From Notamacropus eugenii (Eukaryota > Chordata > Mammalia > Diprotodontia > Macropodidae), in NCBI RefSeq assembly GCF_028372415.1, contig NC_092875.1:437479377-437543376 (forward strand): DNA of 64,000 nt, written 5' to 3'. The number at the start of each line of letters is the position of its first letter. Position 1 is the first letter of the stretch. Below are positions 54,201-64,000 of the stretch, piece after piece. The notes beneath the pieces are model-generated. The model was not told the DNA's origin, made no database searches, and saw only the letters and a list, made by a program, of their open reading frames with translations. The position numbers and the translations under genes are program-made.

Positions 54201-54580
54201 ACTATATTATATAAATTATAATCTTTAAGGCTATGAGTCACCATAATGAGCCAGGTGGCCAACAAAAGACATTCATAATACTTCAGACTAACATCGTCAG
54301 TTCTTTTAATCATTTAGTATGGTGTTGATTTGAAGTTCATGGCCCCATATAGACATCTCATAGCATTAAAAAATTCATTTTAAGTCTTGTTATATCACTC
54401 TTAAAAACCCATTTCAGAATTGTTTTAGAAAAACTCTATAGGGGTTGTATAGAGGGTGGAGCACAGTGGTTCCAAGATTCTCCTTAGCTGGCATGCAAAT
54501 GACAGTAAGGGTCAGAACAAAAACTAGTTGAAAAAGTCAAGGTCATTACATTCCTTACTTCTGGTCCATGTAAATTACCA
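54201..54580. other. no recognised feature
   Basis: No repeat, RNA or coding signal was recognised. Confidence 0.4.
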
Positions 54581-54584
54581 CTTA

Positions 54585-54765
54585 TGTGCTAGACCCTGAG
54601 GATACATGGGCAAAAATGAAACCATCCTTTTCCTCAAGGAACTTATATTCTTTAAGGGAGAAAACACGTATATATGCAGAAAATAAGCACAAGATAATTT
54701 TGAGGAGAAAATATAAAGTTCTGTGGGGAAATGAAAATCAGAAAAGTCTCATGTAAGAGGTAGTT
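54585..54765 (-). mobile_element. L2 3'-end fragment
   Basis: 'gtgctagaccctgaggatac', 'cctcaaggaacttatattct' and 'taagggagaaaacacgtata' are reverse-complement L2 terminal blocks. Confidence 0.75.
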
Positions 54766-54779
54766 ATGGAATCAGCTAG

Positions 54780-55015
54780 GGGAAGTAATGGATAGATGTG
54801 GATAGACTAGATGAGTAGACTCAGGAAGACCAGAGTTCAAATCCAGCCTTAGATACTTACTAACTATGTGATCCTGGGCAAGTCATTTAACCCTGTTTAT
54901 CTCAGTTTCTTCATCTGTAAAATGACCTGGAAAGTGAAATGGCAAACCATTCTAGTATCTTTACTGAAAAAATACAAAATGGGATTGGATATTAATGACA
55001 TGACTGAACAAGAAT
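54780..55015 (+). mobile_element. BovB-tailed tRNA-SINE (MAR1 type)
   Basis: 'agaccagagttcaaatccag' (B box), 'tgatcctgggcaagtcattt', 'cagtttcttcatctgtaaaa', then the BovB-type tail 'atggcaaaccattctagtat' and 'gacatgactgaacaag'. Confidence 0.88.
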
Positions 55016-55500
55016 AATACAGAGGTAATTACAACTCAAGTGAGTTGTAAAGGAAACTGTAGAGTTTAAGGGGAGGAAGGAGTACATTTCAAGCTTGGTA
55101 GGGGGAAGCCTATTTAAAGACATGGAAATGGGAAATGGATACAGGGATTTATCGGACCCATTTTGAACTGGCTGTGAGAGTTGATTGCTAAATTTTCAGG
55201 GTGAACATTTATACCTTGGAAAATAGCAAACTCTACAAACCATTGTTTAGTTGTCTTGTTTTGATTTATTGTTTTGCCGATTTATTGATTTGCTGATCAC
55301 CTAGAAGTCCAAAGGTGATATAGAAAATGTTAACAATACAAATTAAACTTAGAATTGTATACTGTGTACATTTTTTCCCTGTTAAACCCTTACCAACTCA
55401 GTATTGCATATGATGTAGGAAAGCCAGTTTCATTAAATTGTAGGGTGCATGACAGATAGTCATGTATGACAATTCTGGAAAGGGAGGTTGGAGCCTAGAT
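55016..55500. other. unrecognised, possibly L2-derived
   Basis: 'aactcaagtgagttgtaaag' is a short palindrome. Weak L2-like purine-rich sequence follows to 55160. No firm assignment. Confidence 0.35.
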
Positions 55501-55509
55501 AGGAAAGGC

Positions 55510-56165
55510 TTTAAGTGTTGATAATGTTTAATATAAAATTTTGGAATAATCTCTTTGTTCTCTCTGAAGCAAACTCAGAGAATGCCTCTTCCTATGTCAA
55601 CAAAAGCCAGCCAAGGCTGACTTAACATTCCTTAAGAAACCTTTAACCTAAGACACTATCTTGAATAATGGGACTTTTTCCATATCTTAATATCTATAGA
55701 CATATACTATGTTATGGCATATTAATGGTAAAGAAAATACAGACATCTTAGGTTGTAATTTCTATTTGAACTTTGTTTACCCTTTCCTATGTCAGCTATT
55801 TCGAATATCTGTTTAGGACAGGAAGCCTGCCACTCACTAGTGGTGGGATTTCCTTTCTTGTCGTATGTCACTGAGACGTATGTTTACCCAGCCTGGAATC
55901 TCAAGGCTCAACTGACATTACTCTATTAATTGTCTTGTCTTACTGAATTTATAGTTTGTTCGACTAGGAGAGTTCCTTTCTCACAGCAAAATGTATATAA
56001 GCCAGAAGATTTCTGTACTAGGCAGCCAGAACATTTTTCTGGCTCCATAATGCATTATGTTACCGTTGTCTTTAATAGGGAATTGATCAATTAATGAATT
56101 AAATCATAAAATGTATGCATTAGCCTGTTGCCTTTTCTTTAACCAAGTTTTCAGGTTAACAGTGT
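55510..56165 (+). mobile_element. possible solo LTR
   Basis: The block has a TATA-like 'gtatataagccagaag' at about 55990, followed by a pyrimidine/CA-rich R-like start ('gcagccagaacatttttctg') and a 'gaattaaatcataaa' polyadenylation-like site about 110 bases later. Upstream U3-like sequence extends to about 55.5 kb. Exact ends and a duplication were not found. Confidence 0.4.
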
Positions 56166-56555
56166 CAAACTGAGGAGTTGGTACTTGATGTCAATAACAA
56201 AGCCACTGATTTTCCTATAATCAGCACAAAATCTTACTATCATCTTACAATGACTTTTTGAATCTATATCTTATTTCAATAGCATTTGCTTCACTAACAA
56301 TAAAGCTGATATACACCTAAGAGAACTGTCTGTAGACTGAGGGGACCAGAATAGTGTCTGAGAGGGCAGCTCTGAGGGGTTCTTTGTCTTTATTCTTAAA
56401 GGATAATGTAGAGTGGTTTTAGTTCAGAGCCAATAGAATTGTGCTAGGACTTTAGAGGAAAGCTATGTTTGCACTTATTCAGTTAAATGATAATCATAAT
56501 AATAGTTCAATTTTCTTTAAGATCCTGGGCTCAAATCCCTTTTGTTATGCAATAA
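56166..56555. other. no recognised feature
   Basis: No repeat, RNA or coding signal was recognised. Confidence 0.4.
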
Positions 56556-56559
56556 CATT

Positions 56560-56860
56560 ACCTAGCATTTATATAGTTTTAAGGTTTGCAAGGTGCTTTA
56601 CAAATTATTTGATATTCATGACAACCCTGGGAGCTAGGGGCTATTTTTAACTCCATTTTAAAAATTGGGAAACTGAGACTGACAAAGGTTAAGTGACTTA
56701 CCTAGGGTCATGCAGCTAGACTCCAAGTCCCTCACTCTAGTCACTGTGTCATTTAGGGCCAGTCACTTCTTTTCTCTTGCACTGAGTTTCTTCATCTGTT
56801 TTGTGAGCACTGGACCAGATGGCCTCGGAGACCCTTCCCATCTCTAAATCTATAGAACGA
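56560..56860 (-). mobile_element. MIR-type SINE, followed by a plus-strand SINE 3' part
   Basis: Minus MIR to 56750: 'gcaaggtgctttacaaatta', 'aaattgggaaactgagactg' and 'gttaagtgacttacctaggg'. From 56755 a plus-strand CORE-SINE tail follows: 'gagtttcttcatctgttttg', 'ggaccagatggcctcggaga' and 'cccatctctaaatctataga'. Confidence 0.82.
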
Positions 56861-56879
56861 TTATACTAAGATTTATCAA

Positions 56880-57120
56880 TCAGTCAACCAATGAATATTT
56901 ATTAAACATTTGCTTTGATCCAGACACTGTGGGGATACAAAGGAAACGCAATTTGCCAACAGCCACCTATCTCATAAGTGCTCTAAATATAACTAGTTCC
57001 ATTTTATAGATAAGGAAATTGAGGTTTGCATGAGATAAGTGACTTGGCCTGGATCACATGGCTTTTCACTCCAGGTCTTCTACTTTAGTACTAGTGCTGT
57101 TATCACTCTACCACACAGTC
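56880..57120 (-). mobile_element. L2 end then MIR-type SINE fragment
   Basis: 'gaatatttattaaacatttg' and 'gatccagacactgtggggat' (L2 minus, to 56960). Then 'ccattttatagataaggaaa' and 'agtgacttggcctggatcac' (MIR minus, 56995-57120). Confidence 0.75.
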
Positions 57121-57555
57121 TTGGGCTTCATATTAGTCATATCATCTTTTTCTTTTGTTCCACTTAATAAAAACATGTGAAGACAATGAATACTAAGTGT
57201 ATTTGTAGCTATTTCTCTGTTTTCCCAACACAGAAGTTGTGTGGGTGGTCAGCATTCAGTAGTGATCACAACATACAAAATACTCAGGATCCTCTTTGTG
57301 AGAAAAACCCTAAACAATCTATTCCTCTCTTATTCTTAAGGGATTTGTTGCAAAAGGTGCCAAGTAATTAAAGGAATACAATAAAAAGGATACTTATTTA
57401 AAGTCAAGGAAGCCTAGAGACTAAATTTTTTTCTGTTGGAAATCTGGAAAAGCAAGGAGTTTAGATCGTGGAAAGTAGACTGAGAAGGCAGTATATAAAA
57501 TGCAAAAAAAAAAAATAGACTCAAAGTGAGGAGAAGTTTGGATCCTATTTTTGGC
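57121..57555. other. no recognised feature
   Basis: An A-run at 57511-57521 is the only simple feature. Confidence 0.4.
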
Positions 57556-57559
57556 ATTT

Positions 57560-57830
57560 CCCAGCAGTGTGTTGTGGGAAAGAGTTCTGACTTTTAAGCC
57601 AGGAAGATGTGGATTCAAATTCTTCCTTAGACACTGAATCTAAGCTGACCCTTGATGGGTCATTTAACTTTATACATATTCAATTTTCTAATCTTGTAAA
57701 ATAGGGATGATAATAGGCATACATGTTACTTGTTATGTTATTGTTATGAAAACCAAGTGAGATAATAATATGTATCAAACACTTTTCAAACATTAAAGCT
57801 CTACGTAAATTTATCCTTAAGTGATCTAAA
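57560..57830 (+). mobile_element. MIR/THER-type SINE
   Basis: 'gtgttgtgggaaagagttct', 'gatgtggattcaaattcttc', 'ttgtaaaatagggatgataa' and 'agctctacgtaaattta' follow MIR order. 58030-58135 ('ggtgccagtttgaattccag') is a further short SINE head in the same orientation. Confidence 0.82.
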
Positions 57831-58324
57831 CTCTGATCTTTAGATTCCAGATTTATGAGGATCAGTTTAGAGCATGTGTGTAAAGTCATTTGAAGATATG
57901 AGACATTATGAACATCATTTGAGCAGGACTGTACCTTAGAAGGGACCTCCTTCAACCTCCCCCCCCCAAAAAAAAAAACCAAAAAGCAAACGAACCCATA
58001 TACACACTACACAAAGACCAGGCAGTTTAACAAATCAGGAGGAGAAGCAACACAGTATATCAGAAGCAGTAATAGACACAAAACCAGGAGGTGCCAGTTT
58101 GAATTCCAGTTCTGACACTTATCATATAACTGAGAGGGAAAAATTAAAGATAAAACTCACTCAGAAAATCTAAAAAACAATTCTCTGACACAAAAAGTCA
58201 TTTCTTCTGAAACTTGGACTGGTACCCTCCCTTTATACCACAGTGCCCTCATATGCCAGCACGATAGATCTAATGAACTATTTATCAAATGGTCTTCTGT
58301 AGAGCTGGGAGGAGCAGAAGTCTA

Positions 58325-58860
58325 GCAGCAAAGACACCAGATCTGAGAGATTAATAAAGGCTAGAGAATGGTATAGAAAGTCAGAGTCCTGGGGACCAGG
58401 AATCAGATCACATTTGGAGTATCCTCTTTAGTTCTGGGTACCATACACAAAGGATCACATTGGTTAATGGATATCTGGAGGAAAGTAACCAGAGTTGGTT
58501 GAATAAATTGAGGATGTTTATCCTACAGAAGAGAAGATGTCTTCAAATGTCTTCAAATATTTTTAAAGTGGTCATTTGATGAAGAGATCAGAATGGTTCT
58601 GTTTGGGCCCAAAGGTTACCTCTTAGAGCAATGGGTTATGCAAAGAAAGGAATCTAAGTTTGATGGAAGGCAGTGCTTCTTCACAGTCAGAACTATTGAA
58701 AACCAAAAGGAGCTGTCTCAGGAGGTAGTGAGGCTCTGGAAGTTTTCCATTAGCATCTAAATGGCAACTTGCTAGATATAGTGTAGTGGTCATTCTCTTT
58801 GAGGTCTGGGTTAGACAAGGGTCCCTTTCACCTGTAAAATTCTTTGATTCTATACATACT
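58325..58860 (+). mobile_element. CR1/L3 LINE 3' end
   Basis: 'gatcacatttggagtatcct', 'ttagttctgggtaccataca', 'gataa/gtttatcctacagaagagaag'-type block near 58520, 'gttctgtttgggcccaaagg', 'gtctcaggaggtagtgaggc' and a tail at 58800-58860 are the sense 3' end of CR1, opposite in orientation to 7.5-9.1 and 18.2-20.1 kb. Confidence 0.85.
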
Positions 58861-58944
58861 GGATTCACAAAATTTTTGTATCATTTTTGGTATATCTTTA
58901 ATAACTGTTGGTATAATTGTCAAGTACTGTGATGATCTCACAAA

Positions 58945-59205
58945 TAAGAGGCAACTACGCGGTACAATGGATAGAGAGCTTGCTCTGAAATCCAGAAGAC
59001 CTGAGTTCAAATCTGGCTTCCTAGTTATATGACACTGGGTAAATCTCTGTCTCAGTTTTCTCATTTATAAAATGGGGATAATAATACATTCTGTTTCTCA
59101 AGGTTGTCATGAGTATAAGATGAGGTAATATTTGTAAATGCTTTGTTAACCTTAAAGTGCTCCACAAATGCTAACTATAAAAATAATACTTATTATTGTT
59201 CCAAA
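58945..59205 (+). mobile_element. full-length MIR/THER-type SINE
   Basis: 'gaggcaactacgcggtacaa' head, 'gacctgagttcaaatctggc' (B box), 'gtctcagttttctcatttat', 'ctcaaggttgtcatgagtat' and 'gtgctccacaaatgctaact' end. Confidence 0.92.
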
Positions 59206-59279
59206 TACTTCACTCCCAGGAGCACCAGTGGTGACCTTTGATGACATATCTTTAGCTATCCCAGAGAACTGAGTAACTC

Positions 59280-59480
59280 TGGTCATCAACCTTTGGAATT
59301 GGAAAGGACCTTAGAGATCATTTAGTCAATCCCTTTGTCTGACAGATAAAGAAGCTAAGGGACAGAGAAGAGAGGAAACTTGCCCAAAGGCAAACAACAA
59401 GCTGGTGACTTTGCTAGGAAATCCTCTCAGGTTCTTGGATTCACTCCCTGTCTACTGATCTTTTTCACTATTCTGTGCTG
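59280..59480 (-). mobile_element. MIR-type SINE
   Basis: 'ttggaaaggaccttagagat', 'gacagataaagaagctaagg' and 'ggaaacttgcccaaaggcaa' are reverse-order MIR blocks. Confidence 0.85.
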
Positions 59481-60610
59481 AGGGGTCTCAGACACTCTGG
59501 GTATAGGGTAATCAGATAGCTCTAACAAGCCATTGCCTATGACTAGGAAACCCGTTTAAACAAAGGTATAATTTAAAAAAAATAATGGCAACCAGCTGCA
59601 AATTGGCAGGGTCTGCTATACATACCACACATAAGCAGGGGACTGGACATGGTTGTGACTTGTTCTGGGTGGGCTGACAGCCCAGATAAGGATAATGGAA
59701 AAATTACAAAGTAAAAGAAGCACTCAGTAGATGATGGATGATTTTCACCAAAGGGATGTTGCTAGCAGTCTATTTCAATTTTCTTTTGTCATGTCCCTGT
59801 TGCCCAAATCCCTGGCTTCTTGGAATGGCTTCATTAAACCAGTGAAGTTCGAAGATGGTTCTGAGGGAAAGGAGACAGTTCTCTCGTAGCAGATGGGCAG
59901 GGGGGCAACTACCTGGTGAAGGGGTCATCACTGAGATCATCAATCAATCCAGGAACTGTAACTAAGCACTAGCTTTGGCAAGGATCTGTACTAGACCCAG
60001 AAGGGAATGTGGAGGGTTTTAATCCACAGTTTTTGGACTTTCCCTCAAAGAGATGATTATCTAGTCATTAAGGGAAGATGCATATAAAAAGATAATCATG
60101 TGAATCAGCTTAGCACACATACTAAGGGAGGCATGCTGGAGGAGTTGAGAGGAGGGAGCAATCCTTGTGGGCTGAAGGGTTTCTAGAAGCCACAAGACAT
60201 GATGGAGAGGGCAGGGAATGAACAAAGACTTACCAATAGTGTTGGTATGACAACTGGATTATCCCCCTAATTCTGGGCATAACTATTCCCTCTTCTCCCA
60301 TAGAAACTACCTGGAGTTTGAGAAGAACTGGAAGAGCCATGAGCTTGGTTTTTGTTTTACTAGCAGAGAAAATGAAGTTCCGAATGTTAGGGCCAGTATA
60401 TGCATAATGTGGGAGACAGGCTACACAAACTGTTGTAATTCAGAGACAAGAAGGAACGTTGTGGGGTGAGGTGAAAAAGGCATTAGGGGCTTAAACCAGA
60501 TTTTGAAAGAAGCAGAATTTGGGTCAGAAAGACAAAGGAAACAGGAGTAAAATGAGGTGTTTAAACTAGAGTAAAAAATTGTGGTTTTATCTATCAACCC
60601 ATGTCACTCT
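59481..60610. other. mostly unrecognised, with an L2-like stretch
   Basis: 59940-60230 ('tcaatcaatccaggaactgt', 'aagcactagctttggcaagg', 'tagaagccacaagacatgat') looks like diverged minus-strand L2. The remainder holds nothing I recognise. Confidence 0.45.
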
Positions 60611-60614
60611 GTCA

Positions 60615-61045
60615 TAGAATAAGATCATAGATTTAGAGCTGGAAGGGTCTCTAGGTATTATTTGGTCTGCCACACAGTTAGGTGGCTCAGTAAACAGAGT
60701 ATGGGACCTGGAGTCAGAAAGACTCATCTCTCTGACTTCAAATCCAGACTTACTAGCTATGGGAACTCAGGCAAGTGAGCCAGTCTTGTTTGTCTCAGTT
60801 TTCTCATCTGTAAAATGAGTTGGAGAAAGAAATGGCAAACTGCTCTGATGTCTTTGCCAAGAAAACACCCAAATGGGATCCTGAAGAGTTGGACACAACT
60901 GAAACAACTGAATGAGAAATTCAGCTACGTCATTTGACAGAGAAGAAAACTTTGCCAACTTAAAGTCACAGAGGCAGTAAGCACCAAGACCAGAATTTGA
61001 ATTAAATCTCTAAATCCTTTGTTATTTCCACTACATTATGGGAAA
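60615..61045 (-). mobile_element. MIR-type SINE split by a BovB-tailed SINE
   Basis: The MIR head 'atcatagatttagagctgga' and 'gggtctctaggtattatttg' stops at about 60668. MIR resumes at about 60927 ('cgtcatttgacagagaagaa', 'aaagtcacagaggcagtaag'). Confidence 0.85.
60670..60925 (+). mobile_element. BovB-tailed tRNA-SINE (MAR1 type), full length
   Basis: 'ccacacagttaggtggctca' head, 'ctgacttcaaatccagactt', 'cagttttctcatctgtaaaa', 'ggcaaactgctctgatgtct' and tail 'ctgaagagttggacacaact'. It sits inside the MIR, so it is the younger. Confidence 0.92.
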
Positions 61046-61109
61046 AATTACAGTTTGTTACTGTAGAATGTATATAATGCAGTTAAGAGAGCCTTGATTG
61101 CAGCTAACC

Positions 61110-61395
61110 AGGTATATTGTAGAAATTATTTCTTTCCAGGTATGGGTTAGACTAGATGGTTATTGAGGTCCCTTGAAAATTGTTTTTTATGGCTTTAGGT
61201 ATTTCTAAGTATTAGAAAACCATGGAATTCTCAAAGTTGAAAGTGTCTTAGATATTATCCAGCCCAAACTTCTGGTGTGTAGGTAGTCAAATGATTTGTC
61301 AAAAATCACAAAGCAAATTAATGACAGAATTGAGACTAGAACTCAAGTTTTCAGATGCCTGATCCAATGCTTCTTCCATCCCAATGCAATGACTC
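61110..61395. mobile_element. CR1 3' scrap (+) then MIR-type SINE (-)
   Basis: 61115-61190 'ggtatgggttagactagatg' and 'gaggtcccttgaaaattg' is a CR1 3' end on the plus strand. 61215-61395 reads 'ttctcaaagttgaaagtgtc' and 'gagactagaactcaagtttt', a minus MIR. Confidence 0.7.
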
Positions 61396-61452
61396 TTGGT
61401 CAAAAGCCTGAAAGAAATTAGATAATATAAAGATATGATGTAGTCATCCTGC

Positions 61453-61500
61453 ATATGCCTGACACATAGTAAGTATGTAACAAATGTTTATTGATCGATT
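61453..61500 (+). mobile_element. L2 3' terminus
   Basis: 'cctgacacatagtaagtatg' and 'aacaaatgtttattgatcga' are the final bases of L2. Confidence 0.75.
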
Positions 61501-61509
61501 GCTGTAAGT

Positions 61510-61685
61510 CAGGGGTGGGGAAGCCATGGTCTTGAGGCCACATGTGGCCCTCTAGGTTCTCAAGTGTGACCCTTTTACTGAATCCAAAGTTCACAAAACA
61601 AAATAGTTTGGGTTCAGTCAAAGGGCTGCACTTAAGGATCTAGAGGGCCACATGTGGCCTCAAGGCCACAGGTTCCCTACCTCTG
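61510..61685. mobile_element. palindromic hAT-like MITE, family 1 (copy 3 of 3), 8-bp TSD
   Basis: 176 bp, with CAGGGGTGGGGAAGCC at the left and GGTTCCCTACCTCTG at the right. The halves pair over most of their length ('gaggccacatgtggccctct' against 'agagggccacatgtggcctc'). Flanks ctgtaagt (61502-61509) and ctttaagt (61686-61693) match 7/8. Confidence 0.93.
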
Positions 61686-61693
61686 CTTTAAGT

Positions 61694-62150
61694 ACTTTTT
61701 GTAGGGAATGATGTAAATCTTATTTGGGGATGTGGTGACCCAGTGCCCTGTTCAATAAAACACAGAGTCCACTGTTCATAACAGAGATAATGTACTAAGT
61801 CAATAGCTGTTGTTGCTTGACTAATATTATGTACATTACAGGTCTTACTATTGCATTCAGGTTTTTAAAATCTATTTGGGTCCTTCAACTATCCAAACTC
61901 AGAGCTTTCAAGCTGCATTTCCCCCACTGAATCTCTTTAATCTCTCCATAGAGTTAAACATAAACTTAATATCTAATTAAGGCAAAGTATATTTACTTAA
62001 AACAGAATACCAGCTGAAAGACAATGTTTGAATCAAACAGAAAATACTTTTACCACCATTGCCCAAAACCAGCTTGTGGTGAGAGGTGTGAACCTTTTCC
62101 TCCATGCACTTTCCCCCTGAATTTTCAACTCAATGGAAGAGAGACAAGCA
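61694..62150. other. no recognised feature
   Basis: No repeat, RNA or coding signal was recognised. Confidence 0.4.
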
Positions 62151-62154
62151 GTTT

Positions 62155-62350
62155 CTTAGATCATAGACCAAAGACCACAGACTTTAAGAGACAAAAGAGG
62201 CCATTGAACCCAATAACTTAATTTGAGAAAATTGAGGCCCAGAGATAGTAAATAATTTGCCCCAAATCACAAAGCTGGCAAGTATCTGAGGGAAAGTTAA
62301 AACACGGTTCTCCTGGTCTCCAAGTCCAGCACTCTATCCACTAGCTATCT
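62155..62350 (-). mobile_element. MIR-type SINE
   Basis: 'agaaaattgaggcccagaga', 'atttgccccaaatcacaaag' and 'agtccagcactctatccact' are reverse-order MIR blocks. Confidence 0.87.
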
Positions 62351-62925
62351 TTTGAGGGAAATAGATCAGTCATTCAACTAGAGATGAGAATAAACCTTAT
62401 AAGAGCTCGTGGAAGTGCTGGATTTCTCATATACACTGAAAATGATCAAAAGTACACACACACACACTCACTCACACTCCTTTAGGTAAACTCCATTTCC
62501 TCTCATCATTGTTCTACACAGCTCTTTCTCTAATGAACTGCTGGCTACCACTGCCATCTAGTGGGGACTGCCCTTGACTTTTGACCTTTGGCCACCTTGC
62601 CTTTACCTTGCTGCCATGATTGTCCAGTTCCATCCCATTTACCAAAAGTATTCAAAAAAATCTTGCTTCTTACTAGTTTTTCCGTTCTTGAAACTATTTT
62701 AGCTTATTATGTATCATCATTTTAAGAGCTTCTTGCATAGACTCATTTGAAGTGAGTTTTCTAAGAGGATTATGGCATAATGCCTGGTCAGAAACATGTC
62801 CTTTTCTTTCATAAACTTCCATACTCTGCAATACCTATCCTCTATCATTTGTCAGTACCTTGGAGAGGTCTCTTATATAATAATAATAATAATTAACAAT
62901 AACTCATTTCTCTGAGTTAAAATCT
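62351..62925. other. unique stretch with a CTCF-type motif
   Basis: Apart from a short (AC)n at 62455-62466, no repeat is recognised. It holds the motif at 62549-62564. Confidence 0.5.
62549..62564 (-). promoter_or_regulatory. predicted CTCF binding motif
   Basis: The minus strand reads CCACTAGATGGCAGTG, which fits the vertebrate CTCF core CCASYAGRKGGCRSYR at every position. It lies in unique sequence between a MIR and a SINE. CTCF is the zinc-finger insulator and loop-anchor protein. Occupancy cannot be inferred from sequence alone. Confidence 0.65.
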
Positions 62926-62929
62926 AACC

Positions 62930-63112
62930 TCACAGACTTACTAACTATGTGACTCTGGGCAAGTTATTTAAAAATGTTGGCCTCAGTTTCCTCATCTGTA
63001 AAATGAGCTAGAGAAGGAAATGGGGAACCATTCCAGAGTCTTTGCGAAGAAAATCCCATATGGGGTCATGAAGAGTCTGACATGACTGAAAACTGACTAA
63101 ACAACAGCAACC
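62930..63112 (+). mobile_element. BovB-tailed tRNA-SINE (MAR1 type), 5' truncated
   Basis: 'tgactctgggcaagttattt', 'tcagtttcctcatctgtaaa', 'ggggaaccattccagagtct' and 'catgaagagtctgacatgac' end in a (CA)/(CAA)-rich tail that runs into a (TCA)n micro-run at 63117-63136. Confidence 0.92.
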
Positions 63113-63374
63113 TTGACATCATCATCATCATCAACAACAATGATGAAAATGCTGAGCTGAGTGAAATAAAACGAAATTTAACACGGGTGAAGGTACAGTG
63201 TTATAACTGAATTGAAAACATCAACTTCACAAGGACAACATGGTGGAAATATAACTAAATAGTAGTTTGTCTGAAAAAGTGTATCGTAAGTTCAATAGAA
63301 GTCATGCTTGGGATATTGAAGCACCACCTAAAACCAAAGACATAATAACGAGATCTAGAAAGTTGATGGTCTTG

Positions 63375-63600
63375 TTTCATCTGATCAGATTTCAGCTGGG
63401 GTATTATGTTCAGTTCTGGGCCCCAAATTTATGAGGAATATTGATGAGCTTATGATAATTGATGAGTGTGCAGAAGAAAACTACTAATATGATGAAAGGC
63501 CTTGAGATCATGCCACATGAGAACTGGTTCAAGGAATGGGATATTTTTTAGCTTGGAGAACAAGGCTCAGAAGGAATGCAGCCATGTAGAATAGAGTTTA
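63375..63600 (+). mobile_element. CR1/L3 LINE fragment
   Basis: 'ctggggtattatgttcagtt', 'ctgggccccaaatttatgag', 'tgatgaaaggccttgagatc' and 'tagcttggagaacaaggctc' are sense CR1 blocks. Confidence 0.82.
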
Positions 63601-63639
63601 CCCTTATTCTCTTTATAATAGTATTATTATTATATAAAT

Positions 63640-63820
63640 TGTTTTCCTCATACTGCTCTCTTTCCTCTTCATTAGCTCATGTGTCTTCCCAGGTTTCTCT
63701 GAAATCATCCCCTTCATAATTTCTTATAGCACAGTGGGAATCTATTGCATTCATATATTTTAACTTGTATTGCCCAATTGATGGGCACCCTTTTAATTAG
63801 ACTTGTTCTCTTTGACCTTA
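63640..63820 (-). mobile_element. L1 3' fragment
   Basis: 'cttatagcacagtgggaatc', 'acttgtattgcccaattgat' and 'gggcacccttttaattaga' are reverse-complement blocks of the L1 3' region, the same region as at 3.7 kb. Confidence 0.78.
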
Positions 63821-63829
63821 TGGGGACTC

Positions 63830-64000
63830 AACAGTCAGTCAGTCATTAAAAATGTATTAAGTGCCTACTGTGTACCAGGCACAAGGCTAAAGTGCTGGAG
63901 AAACAAAGAAAAGAAAAAGATAGTCTCTGCCTTCAAGGAGTAAAGCAAAGAAGACACAGAAAGGCTAATTCCAGCCTGATATAAGGGTGCTCAAAATGGG
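63830..64000 (-). mobile_element. L2 3' end, running off the window
   Basis: 'gtattaagtgcctactgtgt', 'accaggcacaaggctaaagt', 'gtctctgccttcaaggagta' are reverse-complement L2 terminal blocks. Continues beyond 64000. Confidence 0.88.

Noticed and set aside
1..64000. CRISPR array, prokaryotic operons, phage or plasmid features
   Set aside because: The repeats present are microsatellites and dispersed eukaryotic retroelements. There are no spaced direct repeats of CRISPR type, no ribosome-binding-site-led gene runs, and reading frames are uniformly short.

Overview
This window looks like intergenic or intronic DNA from a marsupial (metatherian) mammal. It is AT-rich and CpG-poor and has no CpG island. 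I could not support any exon of a host protein-coding gene on either strand. The metatherian call rests on the repeat mix: tRNA-derived CORE-SINEs carrying RTE/BovB-type 3' tails (ending in an 'agtcatgtcatcattt' or a 'gaagagtcggacac'-like block), very abundant L2, CR1/L3 and MIR/THER-type SINEs, L1 copies with a non-eutherian 5'UTR, and short palindromic hAT-like elements. I cannot tell which marsupial it is. Repeat family names are from recognition, not from a database search.

Layout. 0-10 kb: MIR-type SINEs, L2 pieces, a 5S rRNA pseudogene (1.7 kb), an RTE-tailed SINE with a perfect 11-bp target-site duplication (3.1-3.5 kb), a minus-strand L1 3' end (3.7-4.9 kb) and a long minus-strand CR1/L3 (7.5-9.1 kb). 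10-15.9 kb: a minus-strand L1 whose ORF1 is split by a 3.4-kb insertion that looks like a processed retrocopy of an unidentified transcript, itself hit by a SINE. 15.9-32 kb: L2, L1-like, CR1 and SINE fragments, separated by stretches with no recognisable content. 32-36 kb: an L1-like piece, a BovB/RTE endonuclease piece, an LTR-like repeat with a long GA tract, L2, and two palindromic MITEs.

36.3-47.7 kb is the most structured part. It is one plus-strand L1, bounded by matching 15-bp target-site duplications. It was later opened twice: by a minus-strand RTE-like LINE (38.9-41.0 kb), which landed in the simple-repeat spacer between ORF1 and ORF2, and by a rearranged endogenous-retrovirus block (41.57-46.76 kb) that holds a TG...CA LTR, two head-to-head inverted arms, integrase- and envelope-like remnants, and a further LTR-like insertion with a 6-bp duplication. 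All of these reading frames are broken.

47.7-64 kb: SINEs, MIR, CR1 and L2 fragments, two more hAT-like MITEs of one family and one of another, a repeat-poor 1.9-kb stretch (48.9-50.8 kb), a long imperfect hairpin with a perfect 21-bp core (54.1 kb), and a strong CTCF-type motif (62.55 kb). Nothing here forms an operon or pathway. The window is best read as a record of layered retrotransposition, plus a few possible regulatory or small-RNA signals.
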